Part shown: positions 36,857 through 47,899 of the stretch, in pieces | Numbering within the stretch: the stretch's first letter is position 1 | Layout of the letters: every line of letters begins with the position of its first letter | Source: Loxodes magnus | Lineage: Eukaryota; Ciliophora; Karyorelictea; Loxodida; Loxodidae | Direction of reading: 5' to 3' | DNA: 64,000 nucleotides | NCBI GenBank assembly: GCA_946699065.1 | Contig: CAMPDV010001026.1 | Location: forward strand, 62,001-126,000 | The notes under the pieces: model-generated | What the model was told of the DNA's origin: nothing | The model's database searches: none | The model's input: the letters and a program-made list of their open reading frames with translations, nothing else | Made by a program: the position numbers and the translations under genes

Positions 36857-36974
36857 GTGATCAGCACGTGGGCTTCCCCAGTGGTCCCCCACCTGAGTAC
36901 TAACCACGCCTTATGCCGCTTAACTTCGGAGTTCGGATGGGATCCGGTGCTTTTGGCATAGTATGGCCGATCAC
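36857..36974 (-). rRNA. 5S ribosomal RNA, unit 8
   Basis: Same sequence as unit 1. Confidence 0.95.
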
Positions 36975-37104
36975 ATTTATAATTATCTTCACTTTTATTT
37001 AAACCAAATTTTGTCTTCAGTATCTTAATATCTCAATCTTTTTTACTTCAAAATACAAACTTTCAAAATATCTTTCATTTTTTCTTTATTCAAAAATATA
37101 AAAA

Positions 37105-37222
37105 GTGATCAGCACGTGGGCTTCCCCAGTGGTCCCCCACCTGAGTACTAACCACGCCTTATGCCGCTTAACTTCGGAGTTCGGATGGGATCCGGTGCTT
37201 TTGGCATAGTATGGCCGATCAC
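37105..37222 (-). rRNA. 5S ribosomal RNA, unit 9
   Basis: Same sequence as unit 1. Confidence 0.95.
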
Positions 37223-37352
37223 ATTTATAATTATCTTCACTTTTATTTAAACCAAATTTTGTCTTCAGTATCTTAATATCTCAATCTTTTTTACTTCAAA
37301 ATACAAACTTTCAAAATATCTTTCATTTTTTCTTTATTCAAAAATATAAAAA

Positions 37353-37470
37353 GTGATCAGCACGTGGGCTTCCCCAGTGGTCCCCCACCTGAGTACTAAC
37401 CACGCCTTATGCCGCTTAACTTCGGAGTTCGGATGGGATCCGGTGCTTTTGGCATAGTATGGCCGATCAC
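37353..37470 (-). rRNA. 5S ribosomal RNA, unit 10
   Basis: Same sequence as unit 1. Confidence 0.95.
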
Positions 37471-37600
37471 ATTTATAATTATCTTCACTTTTATTTAAAC
37501 CAAATTTTGTCTTCAGTATCTTAATATCTCAATCTTTTTTACTTCAAAATACAAACTTTCAAAATATCTTTCATTTTTTCTTTATTCAAAAATATAAAAA

Positions 37601-37718
37601 GTGATCAGCACGTGGGCTTCCCCAGTGGTCCCCCACCTGAGTACTAACCACGCCTTATGCCGCTTAACTTCGGAGTTCGGATGGGATCCGGTGCTTTTGG
37701 CATAGTATGGCCGATCAC
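37601..37718 (-). rRNA. 5S ribosomal RNA, unit 11
   Basis: Same sequence as unit 1. Confidence 0.95.
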
Positions 37719-37848
37719 ATTTATAATTATCTTCACTTTTATTTAAACCAAATTTTGTCTTCAGTATCTTAATATCTCAATCTTTTTTACTTCAAAATAC
37801 AAACTTTCAAAATATCTTTCATTTTTTCTTTATTCAAAAATATAAAAA

Positions 37849-37966
37849 GTGATCAGCACGTGGGCTTCCCCAGTGGTCCCCCACCTGAGTACTAACCACG
37901 CCTTATGCCGCTTAACTTCGGAGTTCGGATGGGATCCGGTGCTTTTGGCATAGTATGGCCGATCAC
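37849..37966 (-). rRNA. 5S ribosomal RNA, unit 12
   Basis: Same sequence as unit 1. Confidence 0.95.
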
Positions 37967-38096
37967 ATTTATAATTATCTTCACTTTTATTTAAACCAAA
38001 TTTTGTCTTCAGTATCTTAATATCTCAATCTTTTTTACTTCAAAATACAAACTTTCAAAATATCTTTCATTTTTTCTTTATTCAAAAATATAAAAA

Positions 38097-38214
38097 GTGA
38101 TCAGCACGTGGGCTTCCCCAGTGGTCCCCCACCTGAGTACTAACCACGCCTTATGCCGCTTAACTTCGGAGTTCGGATGGGATCCGGTGCTTTTGGCATA
38201 GTATGGCCGATCAC
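38097..38214 (-). rRNA. 5S ribosomal RNA, unit 13
   Basis: Same sequence as unit 1. Confidence 0.95.
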
Positions 38215-38344
38215 ATTTATAATTATCTTCACTTTTATTTAAACCAAATTTTGTCTTCAGTATCTTAATATCTCAATCTTTTTTACTTCAAAATACAAAC
38301 TTTCAAAATATCTTTCATTTTTTCTTTATTCAAAAATATAAAAA

Positions 38345-38462
38345 GTGATCAGCACGTGGGCTTCCCCAGTGGTCCCCCACCTGAGTACTAACCACGCCTT
38401 ATGCCGCTTAACTTCGGAGTTCGGATGGGATCCGGTGCTTTTGGCATAGTATGGCCGATCAC
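38345..38462 (-). rRNA. 5S ribosomal RNA, unit 14
   Basis: Same sequence as unit 1. Confidence 0.95.
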
Positions 38463-38592
38463 ATTTATAATTATCTTCACTTTTATTTAAACCAAATTTT
38501 GTCTTCAGTATCTTAATATCTCAATCTTTTTTACTTCAAAATACAAACTTTCAAAATATCTTTCATTTTTTCTTTATTCAAAAATATAAAAA

Positions 38593-38710
38593 GTGATCAG
38601 CACGTGGGCTTCCCCAGTGGTCCCCCACCTGAGTACTAACCACGCCTTATGCCGCTTAACTTCGGAGTTCGGATGGGATCCGGTGCTTTTGGCATAGTAT
38701 GGCCGATCAC
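38593..38710 (-). rRNA. 5S ribosomal RNA, unit 15
   Basis: Same sequence as unit 1. Confidence 0.95.
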
Positions 38711-38840
38711 ATTTATAATTATCTTCACTTTTATTTAAACCAAATTTTGTCTTCAGTATCTTAATATCTCAATCTTTTTTACTTCAAAATACAAACTTTC
38801 AAAATATCTTTCATTTTTTCTTTATTCAAAAATATAAAAA

Positions 38841-38958
38841 GTGATCAGCACGTGGGCTTCCCCAGTGGTCCCCCACCTGAGTACTAACCACGCCTTATGC
38901 CGCTTAACTTCGGAGTTCGGATGGGATCCGGTGCTTTTGGCATAGTATGGCCGATCAC
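38841..38958 (-). rRNA. 5S ribosomal RNA, unit 16
   Basis: Same sequence as unit 1. Confidence 0.95.
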
Positions 38959-39088
38959 ATTTATAATTATCTTCACTTTTATTTAAACCAAATTTTGTCT
39001 TCAGTATCTTAATATCTCAATCTTTTTTACTTCAAAATACAAACTTTCAAAATATCTTTCATTTTTTCTTTATTCAAAAATATAAAAA

Positions 39089-39206
39089 GTGATCAGCACG
39101 TGGGCTTCCCCAGTGGTCCCCCACCTGAGTACTAACCACGCCTTATGCCGCTTAACTTCGGAGTTCGGATGGGATCCGGTGCTTTTGGCATAGTATGGCC
39201 GATCAC
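39089..39206 (-). rRNA. 5S ribosomal RNA, unit 17
   Basis: Same sequence as unit 1. Confidence 0.95.
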
Positions 39207-39336
39207 ATTTATAATTATCTTCACTTTTATTTAAACCAAATTTTGTCTTCAGTATCTTAATATCTCAATCTTTTTTACTTCAAAATACAAACTTTCAAAA
39301 TATCTTTCATTTTTTCTTTATTCAAAAATATAAAAA

Positions 39337-39454
39337 GTGATCAGCACGTGGGCTTCCCCAGTGGTCCCCCACCTGAGTACTAACCACGCCTTATGCCGCT
39401 TAACTTCGGAGTTCGGATGGGATCCGGTGCTTTTGGCATAGTATGGCCGATCAC
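39337..39454 (-). rRNA. 5S ribosomal RNA, unit 18
   Basis: Same sequence as unit 1. Confidence 0.95.
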
Positions 39455-39584
39455 ATTTATAATTATCTTCACTTTTATTTAAACCAAATTTTGTCTTCAG
39501 TATCTTAATATCTCAATCTTTTTTACTTCAAAATACAAACTTTCAAAATATCTTTCATTTTTTCTTTATTCAAAAATATAAAAA

Positions 39585-39702
39585 GTGATCAGCACGTGGG
39601 CTTCCCCAGTGGTCCCCCACCTGAGTACTAACCACGCCTTATGCCGCTTAACTTCGGAGTTCGGATGGGATCCGGTGCTTTTGGCATAGTATGGCCGATC
39701 AC
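39585..39702 (-). rRNA. 5S ribosomal RNA, unit 19
   Basis: Same sequence as unit 1. Confidence 0.95.
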
Positions 39703-39832
39703 ATTTATAATTATCTTCACTTTTATTTAAACCAAATTTTGTCTTCAGTATCTTAATATCTCAATCTTTTTTACTTCAAAATACAAACTTTCAAAATATC
39801 TTTCATTTTTTCTTTATTCAAAAATATAAAAA

Positions 39833-39950
39833 GTGATCAGCACGTGGGCTTCCCCAGTGGTCCCCCACCTGAGTACTAACCACGCCTTATGCCGCTTAAC
39901 TTCGGAGTTCGGATGGGATCCGGTGCTTTTGGCATAGTATGGCCGATCAC
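39833..39950 (-). rRNA. 5S ribosomal RNA, unit 20
   Basis: Same sequence as unit 1. Confidence 0.95.
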
Positions 39951-40080
39951 ATTTATAATTATCTTCACTTTTATTTAAACCAAATTTTGTCTTCAGTATC
40001 TTAATATCTCAATCTTTTTTACTTCAAAATACAAACTTTCAAAATATCTTTCATTTTTTCTTTATTCAAAAATATAAAAA

Positions 40081-40198
40081 GTGATCAGCACGTGGGCTTC
40101 CCCAGTGGTCCCCCACCTGAGTACTAACCACGCCTTATGCCGCTTAACTTCGGAGTTCGGATGGGATCCGGTGCTTTTGGCATAGTATGGCCGATCAC
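40081..40198 (-). rRNA. 5S ribosomal RNA, unit 21
   Basis: Same sequence as unit 1. Confidence 0.95.
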
Positions 40199-40328
40199 AT
40201 TTATAATTATCTTCACTTTTATTTAAACCAAATTTTGTCTTCAGTATCTTAATATCTCAATCTTTTTTACTTCAAAATACAAACTTTCAAAATATCTTTC
40301 ATTTTTTCTTTATTCAAAAATATAAAAA

Positions 40329-40446
40329 GTGATCAGCACGTGGGCTTCCCCAGTGGTCCCCCACCTGAGTACTAACCACGCCTTATGCCGCTTAACTTCG
40401 GAGTTCGGATGGGATCCGGTGCTTTTGGCATAGTATGGCCGATCAC
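40329..40446 (-). rRNA. 5S ribosomal RNA, unit 22
   Basis: Same sequence as unit 1. Confidence 0.95.
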
Positions 40447-40576
40447 ATTTATAATTATCTTCACTTTTATTTAAACCAAATTTTGTCTTCAGTATCTTAA
40501 TATCTCAATCTTTTTTACTTCAAAATACAAACTTTCAAAATATCTTTCATTTTTTCTTTATTCAAAAATATAAAAA

Positions 40577-40682
40577 GTGATCAGCACAGTGGTCCCCCAC
40601 CTGAGTACTAACCACGCCTTATGCCGCTTAACTTCGGAGTTCGGATGGGATCCGGTGCTTTTGGCATAGTATGGCCGATCAC
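40577..40682 (-). pseudogene. 5S rRNA gene, unit 23, with 12-nt internal deletion
   Basis: 106 nt long. It lacks GGGGAAGCCCAC near the 3' end, removing part of helices IV and V while leaving the terminal pairing sequence, promoter region and terminator intact. It may be transcribed but probably not assembled into ribosomes. Confidence 0.9.
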
Positions 40683-40812
40683 ATTTATAATTATCTTCAC
40701 TTTTATTTAAACCAAATTTTGTCTTCAGTATCTTAATATCTCAATCTTTTTTACTTCAAAATACAAACTTTCAAAATATCTTTCATTTTTTCTTTATTCA
40801 AAAATATAAAAA

Positions 40813-40930
40813 GTGATCAGCACGTGGGCTTCCCCAGTGGTCCCCCACCTGAGTACTAACCACGCCTTATGCCGCTTAACTTCGGAGTTCGGATGGGATC
40901 CGGTGCTTTTGGCATAGTATGGCCGATCAC
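40813..40930 (-). rRNA. 5S ribosomal RNA, unit 24
   Basis: Same sequence as unit 1. Confidence 0.95.
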
Positions 40931-41060
40931 ATTTATAATTATCTTCACTTTTATTTAAACCAAATTTTGTCTTCAGTATCTTAATATCTCAATCTTTTTT
41001 ACTTCAAAATACAAACTTTCAAAATATCTTTCATTTTTTCTTTATTCAAAAATATAAAAA

Positions 41061-41178
41061 GTGATCAGCACGTGGGCTTCCCCAGTGGTCCCCCACCTGA
41101 GTACTAACCACGCCTTATGCCGCTTAACTTCGGAGTTCGGATGGGATCCGGTGCTTTTGGCATAGTATGGCCGATCAC
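41061..41178 (-). rRNA. 5S ribosomal RNA, unit 25
   Basis: Same sequence as unit 1. Confidence 0.95.
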
Positions 41179-41308
41179 ATTTATAATTATCTTCACTTTT
41201 ATTTAAACCAAATTTTGTCTTCAGTATCTTAATATCTCAATCTTTTTTACTTCAAAATACAAACTTTCAAAATATCTTTCATTTTTTCTTTATTCAAAAA
41301 TATAAAAA

Positions 41309-41426
41309 GTGATCAGCACGTGGGCTTCCCCAGTGGTCCCCCACCTGAGTACTAACCACGCCTTATGCCGCTTAACTTCGGAGTTCGGATGGGATCCGGT
41401 GCTTTTGGCATAGTATGGCCGATCAC
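41309..41426 (-). rRNA. 5S ribosomal RNA, unit 26
   Basis: Same sequence as unit 1. Last gene of the array. Its upstream spacer is cut about 80 bp before the gene and replaced by T-rich sequence. Confidence 0.95.
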
Positions 41427-41509
41427 ATTTATAATTATCTTCACTTTTATTTAAACCAAATTTTGTCTTCAGTATCTTAATATCTCAATCTTTTTTACTT
41501 CAAAATACA

Positions 41510-42299
41510 TTTTTTTCACGTCTTTTGACTTATCTTTTTTATTATAAAATCTTTTTTTTTCTTCAATTCTTATTTGAATTTTTTGTTAGCATCTTTATTA
41601 TTTAATATTTTTATCATTCTCTTGTTTTTTATCTTTTTATATTATTTTTCTTATTTTTATTTTATTTTTTTATGCTTTATATATTTTCATAATTCTCATA
41701 TTTTATTATAGATTATTAATTTTCAATATTCTCTATTATTTATAAATTCATATTTAACGTTTTTTTTTAATTTTCATATTTTCATGAATGAAAATTATTT
41801 TTTTATTTAAAATTTTACAATTTTTAAAAGAAAATAATTACGTTGATTTTATTTCTATTTTAATACTTAAAAGTCACACTGTATTTGAAAAATATTTTTA
41901 ATTTTCTATAAGTACTTCTTTTGCTGTAATTCCATTATTGCTAGCTTTATTTTCATTTTTTTGCTTATTCTTTTTTTTAATTTTAAGTAAATATGAAACT
42001 TTTTTACGCATGTTGTCTCTTACTTTTTCGATTTTTTTTAATTATTTTTTTTTTTCCTTTTAGATTTTCTTATTTTATTATTTTCTTCGATTCACAGTTT
42101 ATTTATTTGATTTAAAATATTAGCCTTTTTTTTTTTTAATTAATGCATTTTAATTTTAATATTTAAAAAATTTTTATATCGAGTTTTAAAAGATTTTTTA
42201 TAATTTTGTTATTTAAGAGAAAAAATTATATATTTTTTATTAGATTTTTAATTTCTTTTGATAAATAATTTTTTAAATTCTATATATTTGGTTTTTTTT
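41510..42299. other. T-rich stretch flanking the 5S array
   Basis: Long T runs on the plus strand. It may include the degenerate 3' part of the ORF1 copy to its right. No feature can be supported. Confidence 0.4.
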
Positions 42300-43408
42300 C
42301 AATGATTTTATGGATAAAATAATCAATTTCTTTAATGTAATTTTTTTTTATTAACTATTTTAAATTCAATAGAAACTCTGACAGATAAAAAAACGACTTT
42401 ATTAGATTAAAAAAAATTTATTTTTTCATTTTTTGAAATTCTATTTTTCTTTGAATTTATAAAGGTTCATGAATTTTTAATTCATCAAGATTTGATCACA
42501 TTTTTTTGAAAGACGCTTTTTGGTCTCCTATCTGTTATATAAAAATGTTTTGAATCTTCGCATTTAGCGAGATTGTGAATTATAGATTCTACAGGTTTTA
42601 ATCTATCTTTTTTTGTCTTAGCTCATCTAACTTGGTTTTATCTATATTTCCACTTGAACTATAAAACTTCCGATTTAATCTTGCTTTTTCTTGTTTTTTT
42701 TCCGTTTTTCTTTAATCAAATATTACCGTTTTTCTGCTAGAATTTCTAACATTTTCAATATAAATGCCACAAATTTTCACAGCAAAAACATTTTATTCTA
42801 ATCTTTATCTACCTCTGCTTTTCTTTGAGGCTTTCTTATAATTTCATCTTCTATCGTCTTTGGGTCACTTTTTCGCTTTCTAATTTCCATTTGAATTTGT
42901 AATTTTTGTTGACTTTATTCTTTTTTATTTTTCTATTTCCAATTTCTTTTACTTCTATTGCTAACTTTAAGATTGGTTATTTTGATTTTATTATATTTCA
43001 AAAAGCATTTGAATCTTTTTCCCTGGACATTAAACTTGAATTAAGCTCTTTTTGTTTTTATAAAATTCTTTCTAATGTTTGTTGTCCTTCTTTAGCCTTG
43101 TCATCTCTACGGAGTTTAGCACCACATTAACTAGTTTTTCATAGCTTATTATTTTTTCAGTGGTGATTTTCACTACTTATTGGCTCATTATGTTCTTAAC
43201 TTATTTCCTAGACTTCTCCTCATATATCGAAGTCTAGACTTTGTGAGGGGCTTTCCTGTTTTTTTTTCTGGTCCATTGGAAGTTAGTTCTAAGTTTATTA
43301 AGAAGATCATTTTTTAAAAGAAGGCATGGATATAAAAATTGACGTTTCGTACTTCCTCTCCTACTCTTAGGATTTGGTAAAGAAGTCCTTTCTGAAATCG
43401 TCCACCAT
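42300..43408 (-). CDS. retroelement ORF1 (copy c), most complete, with CCHC zinc knuckle
   Basis: The ATG at 43408 starts MVDDFRKDFFTKSQEQERKY, the family N-terminus, and one frame continues to the knuckle without a shift. Features in order: polar Gln/Ser/Asn region, EKDSNAFWNIIKS (also in copy e), a long Lys-rich basic stretch, then CFCCENLWHLYWKC at 42749-42790 (C-x2-C-x4-H-x4-C, one Trp = UGA), then a basic tail. No terminal UGA can be chosen with certainty; the end given is approximate. Known role of such proteins: RNA binding in LINE ribonucleoprotein particles (inferred by architecture). It sits directly upstream of family D copy 2, in opposite orientation. Confidence 0.6.
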
Positions 43409-43538
43409 TTTATATATTATCCATTTTTAATTAAATAATTAATATTTTCGATAATAAAATATTATTGAAGCATATAAAATGTTTTTAATATTAAATCGCC
43501 ATAGTTGTTCGAAGGTGAACAACAAGTGACGGCTTCAT

Positions 43539-43588
43539 CAGAGGTTGGGGAAGCTAAGTACCCATAATCGACTTTATGTCTTCCTCTG
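43539..43588 (-). ncRNA. three-way-junction RNA module, D2 module 2
   Basis: Outer stem CAGAGG/CCTCTG, GAC/GTC hairpin and TGGG/CCCA hairpin all intact. The antisense orientation is chosen to match copies in which it gives G-U pairs. Confidence 0.55.
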
Positions 43589-43689
43589 ATTTGGCTTGGC
43601 CTCGAGACATCTGCTAGTTGACCTTCGACACTGGCTTATTTTAGTTTTTAATTCTGGAAATAAAAGGAAATTATTTTTGCGAGCTTCAT

Positions 43690-43737
43690 CAAAGGTGGGG
43701 AATTTAAGTACCCATAATTGACACATGTCGTCCTCTG
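43690..43737 (-). ncRNA. three-way-junction RNA module, D2 module 1
   Basis: The outer stem reads CAGAGG/CCTTTG on the minus strand (one G-U). On the plus strand the same position is an A-C mismatch. Inner GAC-AUGU-GUC hairpin kept. Confidence 0.5.
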
Positions 43738-43995
43738 CTTTGGTGATGCAATGAGACGCAACCCTGCCATGTCCTTGGACCTCCAGCAAGTATTAAAGAT
43801 TAAGAGTATTCTAAAATTATATCAGTATTGAACATTTTTATCAGTACTGAATAATTATACCAGTATTGAACAAGGTCTACCAGTATCTGATAATTTTATC
43901 AGTAACAAACATTCTTGTCAGTATGAAACATTTTTTAAAGAGCTGCGCACCAACAAAAGTGCTACGCTCTCTATAATTAAATTTTTTTATTTATA

Positions 43996-44699
43996 TAAAA
44001 TATTGAATAATCTAACAATCTAAAATAATATAATATGAATATTATAATATGCTATAAATCTCAATTTAAGCAATAATTAGTAATAAAATTTAAAGTAAAC
44101 TTCAATTTAATAAATGTTTTTAATTAGTTTATGATTTGCATTTTTAATTTAAAATTGTTAAAAAATCTAGATCTACATCTATTTAATAGAAAAAGATCTT
44201 AATTTAAAATTTTTATTTTGATATTTTCAGCAAAAAAAATCATTAAAATTATTTAAATTTTATCTAAAATAAAATTCTTAAAATTAATTTATTAAAGTTT
44301 TTCAAGTTTATGTTTAATCTAAAAAAAATGAAATTAAAAAATAATAAGGTTGGTAAAATTAAAAAAAAAGGTTTATATCTAGAGTGAATAGGCTTTATTC
44401 AAGATTTTAAGATATGAAATTTCTTTTTGCTTTTAATGGAAAATAACAATGTGAAAAATAATTAGCAAAGCATTAAAATAATTTTTATTAATAAATGTTT
44501 ACTTTTTGAATTATTATTTATATTTTTATTTTTTAATATCTCTATTAAATATTTAAATCTTTTATAATGTGAAATTTTTTTTAATAGAATCAAATAATAT
44601 CTATATATAGAATTAAAATTTTTAAAGTAGTTAATTATAAAATTAAAAAAATATATTTCTTATAATTTATGATATGGTTATACCATTATCATATTTTTA
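43996..44699. other. AT-rich stretch between elements D2 and A3
   Basis: No supported feature. Confidence 0.45.
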
Positions 44700-45125
44700 T
44701 AAATAAATAAAAATGATTATAGAGCACGTAGCACCTCATTGGCGCGCAGTTCTTTCAATATTATTATTTAATATTAAGAAAAATGTTCTCATGTTTCTTA
44801 TTAAAATTCTAGAAATTTTAAAAGTAATGTCAGCTTCTCCAAATGGAGTAACTACTTATTAAAGATTATTCTCGAATCTTGAATCAAATACTCCAGTCTT
44901 CTGGATAAGGTCCAAATAAGAATTAGTTATTAAGTCAGTAATATGAAGGCCCGTCAGTCAAACTTTCATACTGCTAGAGATCCTTCGGGGTAAGTTGGGT
45001 ATGTCTCAACTGAGCTTAACCACCCTTTCCCGTGATAGCATCTATTGTGAAATTACTCGCAATGCAGTATACACTGCACCAGATTACCCACTAGTTCTCC
45101 GATAGCAGCCGATATCCATTTTATA
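44700..45125 (-). mobile_element. family A element, copy 3
   Basis: Near full length, sense minus. 3' hairpin at 44721-44753 with loop AATGA, outward AAATAAATAA tail. At the 5' head, H1 (TGCAGT/ACTGCA) is intact while H2 is decayed (GCGAG opposite TTCAC). The 5' end reads ATGGATATCGGC, with the variant ATGGATG at the start of other copies. Confidence 0.75.
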
Positions 45126-45722
45126 TATATATCATAATTATTACTTAGTCTTTAGTTTTAAAAATTGTTTTTATGGTTAAATTATTTTTTCTAAAAAAGT
45201 TAAAATAATATAGTAGAAGCAAAATTTATAAATATTTGTTAATATATAATGAATAAAAGATAAAATTTGCTAACTAGAAAAAAAATCAATAATTACTGGA
45301 AGTAAAAGTATAAATAAGTATCATTTTTTCTTAAAATAAAATATAATTAAAAATCCTATTTGGCATTAAAAAGCAAAAAAAGTTAAATTTAATAAAAAAA
45401 TAAAAATTCCATTCTCTTTTAAAATTGGTATGAAGAAATTATTAGGTTAATAATCATATAAATTATATTATAAAATAATTGTAAGTAATTAATTAAATTT
45501 CATTTTTAGAAAATAATTAAGTAGCGATATATGATTTTGAGATTTATAAAATTAGTTATTTCTTCAAAGTAAACGGTTGATGTTTAATTCATGTACTTTC
45601 ATAAAGATAATCAAAGAAGTTTAAAGCTTAAAATACGCTTGCATATAATTTCTAGTTTTCATTCTTAAAAAGCAAATGAAAAGTTGATTTTTAAATACTT
45701 TTTATATGATTATAAAGATAAG

Positions 45723-45790
45723 CCTCCACTATCTAGTGGTTATGATGATTGTTTTACACGCAGTTGGTGGTGAGATCCTAGCTGTCTGAA
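45723..45790 (+). pseudogene. tRNA-Val(UAC) pseudogene
   Basis: Strong similarity to the intact tRNA-Val at 58787: TCTAGTGGTTATGA, TTTTACACGCAGT with the anticodon TAC, and CTAGCTGTCTG at the 3' end. The T-arm GGTTCGAACCC is degraded to GTGAGATCCTA and the acceptor no longer pairs, so it cannot be functional. It lies just left of family A copy 4. Confidence 0.7.
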
Positions 45791-45799
45791 TAAATTTTA

Positions 45800-46238
45800 A
45801 TTAATATTATTAAATAATAAATAATAAGTAAAAACGAATATAGAGTGCATAGTACCCATAGTACCTCGTTGGAGTATTTCTCTTTCAATTAGCACTAAAA
45901 AATATTCTATACTTCTTGTTGTCATTCTAGCTGTCCAATGAGCCACGTTAATTTCTCCAAATGAGGAATCAGCTTATTAAAAATTATTCTTGAATCTTGA
46001 ATCAAATTCTCCAATCTTCTTGAAAAAGATCTAAATAAGAATTAGTAATTAATTCATTGCCAGGTTCATCAGTCAAGCATTCATACTTCCAGCGAGAACC
46101 CTAGTTCAAGTTAATTTTTTCTATTCCGAGCTTATCCATCATTCCCCGAGGAGGCATCCAGTACGAGATTACTCGCAGAGCAATATACACTGCACCAGAT
46201 TACCTAATAGTTCTCGAGACCGCGGTATGCCTCCATAT
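45800..46238 (-). mobile_element. family A element, copy 4
   Basis: Full-length but diverged. The 3' hairpin region (45842-45882) contains an internal duplication of GTACC. The 5' head keeps AUCUGG/CUGGAU, H2 GCGAG-UAAU-CUCGU and CCTCCTCGGGG. Tail AATAATAAATAATAA. Confidence 0.65.
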
Positions 46239-46514
46239 TTATATATATACAATAATTTATTATCTAAGCCACTATTTAAATATCTGATACTTATTAAATT
46301 AGAAAATAAGTTTATCTTACTAATATAAAGAAAAATAGTATTCCTTTTATTATACTATTTTGCATTCTAAATTTTTGTCTTTTTTAATGAAAAAAAAATG
46401 TAAAAGTTAATCTTTTATAGCAGAATGAGTTCTAAAATTACATTTATAAACTTAATAACTAAAATGGACTTCTTTCTTATTATTATACCTAAAGCAGGAT
46501 TATATTTTACTACA

Positions 46515-47660
46515 ATGGCTTTAAATTCTGGAAACTAAATATAGAAATAATATTTCGAAGATCCATGAAAAATATCTTTAATTATAGTTTCAGGAATTTC
46601 TATGGTATTTACATTATTCGTGATTTTTATATGCATCTGAATAAGAGAGCTTAGAAATTTTTGAAATTCATTTATTGTAAATTTGCAATTTTGCGATTTT
46701 ATGGTTTCTTTATGCATTTTTATGGATCCTTTTGAAGGCTTTCCTTGATTTTGTGTCTTGCAGGGTTTTATAGTAACATATTTTTCTTTATGTTCATATT
46801 TTTGAGTAATTTGCATATGTGTAAGACTTTATCTCTAAGTTAATGCTCATGATGGTACTTTTGTTTCATATCACTGAATCAAAAATATGGAAAAGCATAA
46901 ATCTGTATTTTGGATTTTTGCTTATGGAATTCCATTATACCCTTCAATTTTTCCGCTAGTTGAAAGCAATTATCAATAAATTGCCGATATTTGCTGAATT
47001 ACGGAAAAAAACCATGATTTAGATGAAGGTCTTATAAGATTCTATGCTCTATATTGTTTTTATATAATTACATTCTTAATGATAGGCTTTATGTACAGAA
47101 GAATCATGCACAAAATGCAAAGCCTTCAAGATGATCTTCATATAGTTGATTTAAACTTAGAAATTTAAAATTAAATTAAAAGAAAAGTTTAGCTCATGTT
47201 GTGGTACCCAATCATTCTTTTCTTAGGAAGAATCACGTTACTTATTTTAAGATTCGCCTAGAGTTTTAAATGGAATCCTCCTGATTAAATATCGATATTA
47301 TCTCTTTTGATGTTAACTTTGCAAGGATTTTTCAACGCAATAGTTTATGGAAAATAGGAAAATTTTTATTCAAAAATAAAAAGAAAACTGCAAGGATAAG
47401 TTATAGATTAAGATTAGGTAGAAGTAATAATGAATCGAGTATTCTTAGAAAGAAATAACGACTAGACTCTTATAAGCAATATTTAAAAAATTTCGTTGTT
47501 AAAGGAATCATATAGTTATTTATTTATTTACTAACGCTATTTTAGATATTCATATCTTGAACTTAAATCAACATTCTAATTTTTCTTACAAAAAGATTAA
47601 CTTTAATTAGTATTTTCTAGTTATAGATTAATATATAAAACTAGTCTAATTTTATTCTGA
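46515..47660 (+). CDS. seven-transmembrane receptor, cAMP receptor-like (cAR/GCR) family
   Basis: 381 codons, ATG to the first UGA after TM7, no intron. TM1 (~20-45) LIIVSGISMVFTLFVIFICI; TM2 after LRNFWNSFIVNLQFCDFM; TM3 CVLQGFIVTYFSLCSYFWVI; TM4 KSVFWIFAYGIPLYPSIFPL; extracellular ESNYQQIADICWITEKN with a Cys that can pair with the TM3 Cys; TM5 LIRFYALYCFYIITFLMIGF; TM6 LMLWYPIILFLGRITLLILR; TM7 LLMLTLQGFFNAIVYGK. WYPI.LFL.R and LQGF.NA.VYG are hallmarks of the Dictyostelium cAR-like class. Trp codons at TM1, TM3 and ICWITE are partly UGA. The last ~70 residues are AT-rich and may over-run the true end. Presumed G-protein-coupled plasma-membrane receptor; ligand unknown. Confidence 0.85.
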
Positions 47661-47899
47661 CAACTTTTATAATTAATATTAATAAATAAAAATGAATAAA
47701 TCTGCTTTTATATAACTTAAAAAATCTTATACTTTTTTAAATTTATTAATTCAAATGTTATCAAGTATAAAAATCTCTCTAATGATATATTCATTATATT
47801 TAGTAAATGCTCTTTAAGGAGATGTATCTTAATTTCTTTTTATTTTTTAATTTAAAAATCCATTAAATTCTAATTTTTTAATTTTATTTTATTTAATTT

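Larger units (their letters stand above)
34968..41509 (-). repeat. tandem 5S rRNA array, 26 complete units of 248 bp
   Basis: A 118-bp gene and 130-bp spacer repeat head to tail. By eye the units look identical except for one 12-bp deletion at the 23rd gene in left-to-right order. The left edge is a truncated gene (5' 23 nt only, 34968-34990). The right edge breaks inside a spacer after CTTCAAAATACA. Transcription is leftward. Each spacer has TTTAAATA about 21-29 bp before the gene start, a plausible TATA-like Pol III element, and each gene is followed by TTTTT. Confidence 0.95.
43493..43995 (+). mobile_element. family D structured element, copy 2
   Basis: Same organisation as the copy at 21019 but on the plus strand. 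5' hairpin GTTGTTC/GAACAAC at 43504-43523, two three-way-junction modules (43539-43588 and 43690-43737), degenerate CAGTATTGAACA repeats, 3' hairpin at 43939-43970 and a TTTATTTATATA tail. The hairpin loop is changed (CAACAAAA). A frame from 43789 leftward on the minus strand (MLEVQGHG...) crosses both modules and is not a gene. Confidence 0.75.

Noticed and set aside
34968..41509. CRISPR-like or satellite array
   Set aside because: The 118-bp unit is a canonical 5S rRNA gene with Pol III terminator; spacers are constant, not variable.
43574..43789. 71-codon gene on the minus strand of element D2
   Set aside because: It crosses two homologous RNA modules in different frames; the equivalent in D1 is not conserved as protein.
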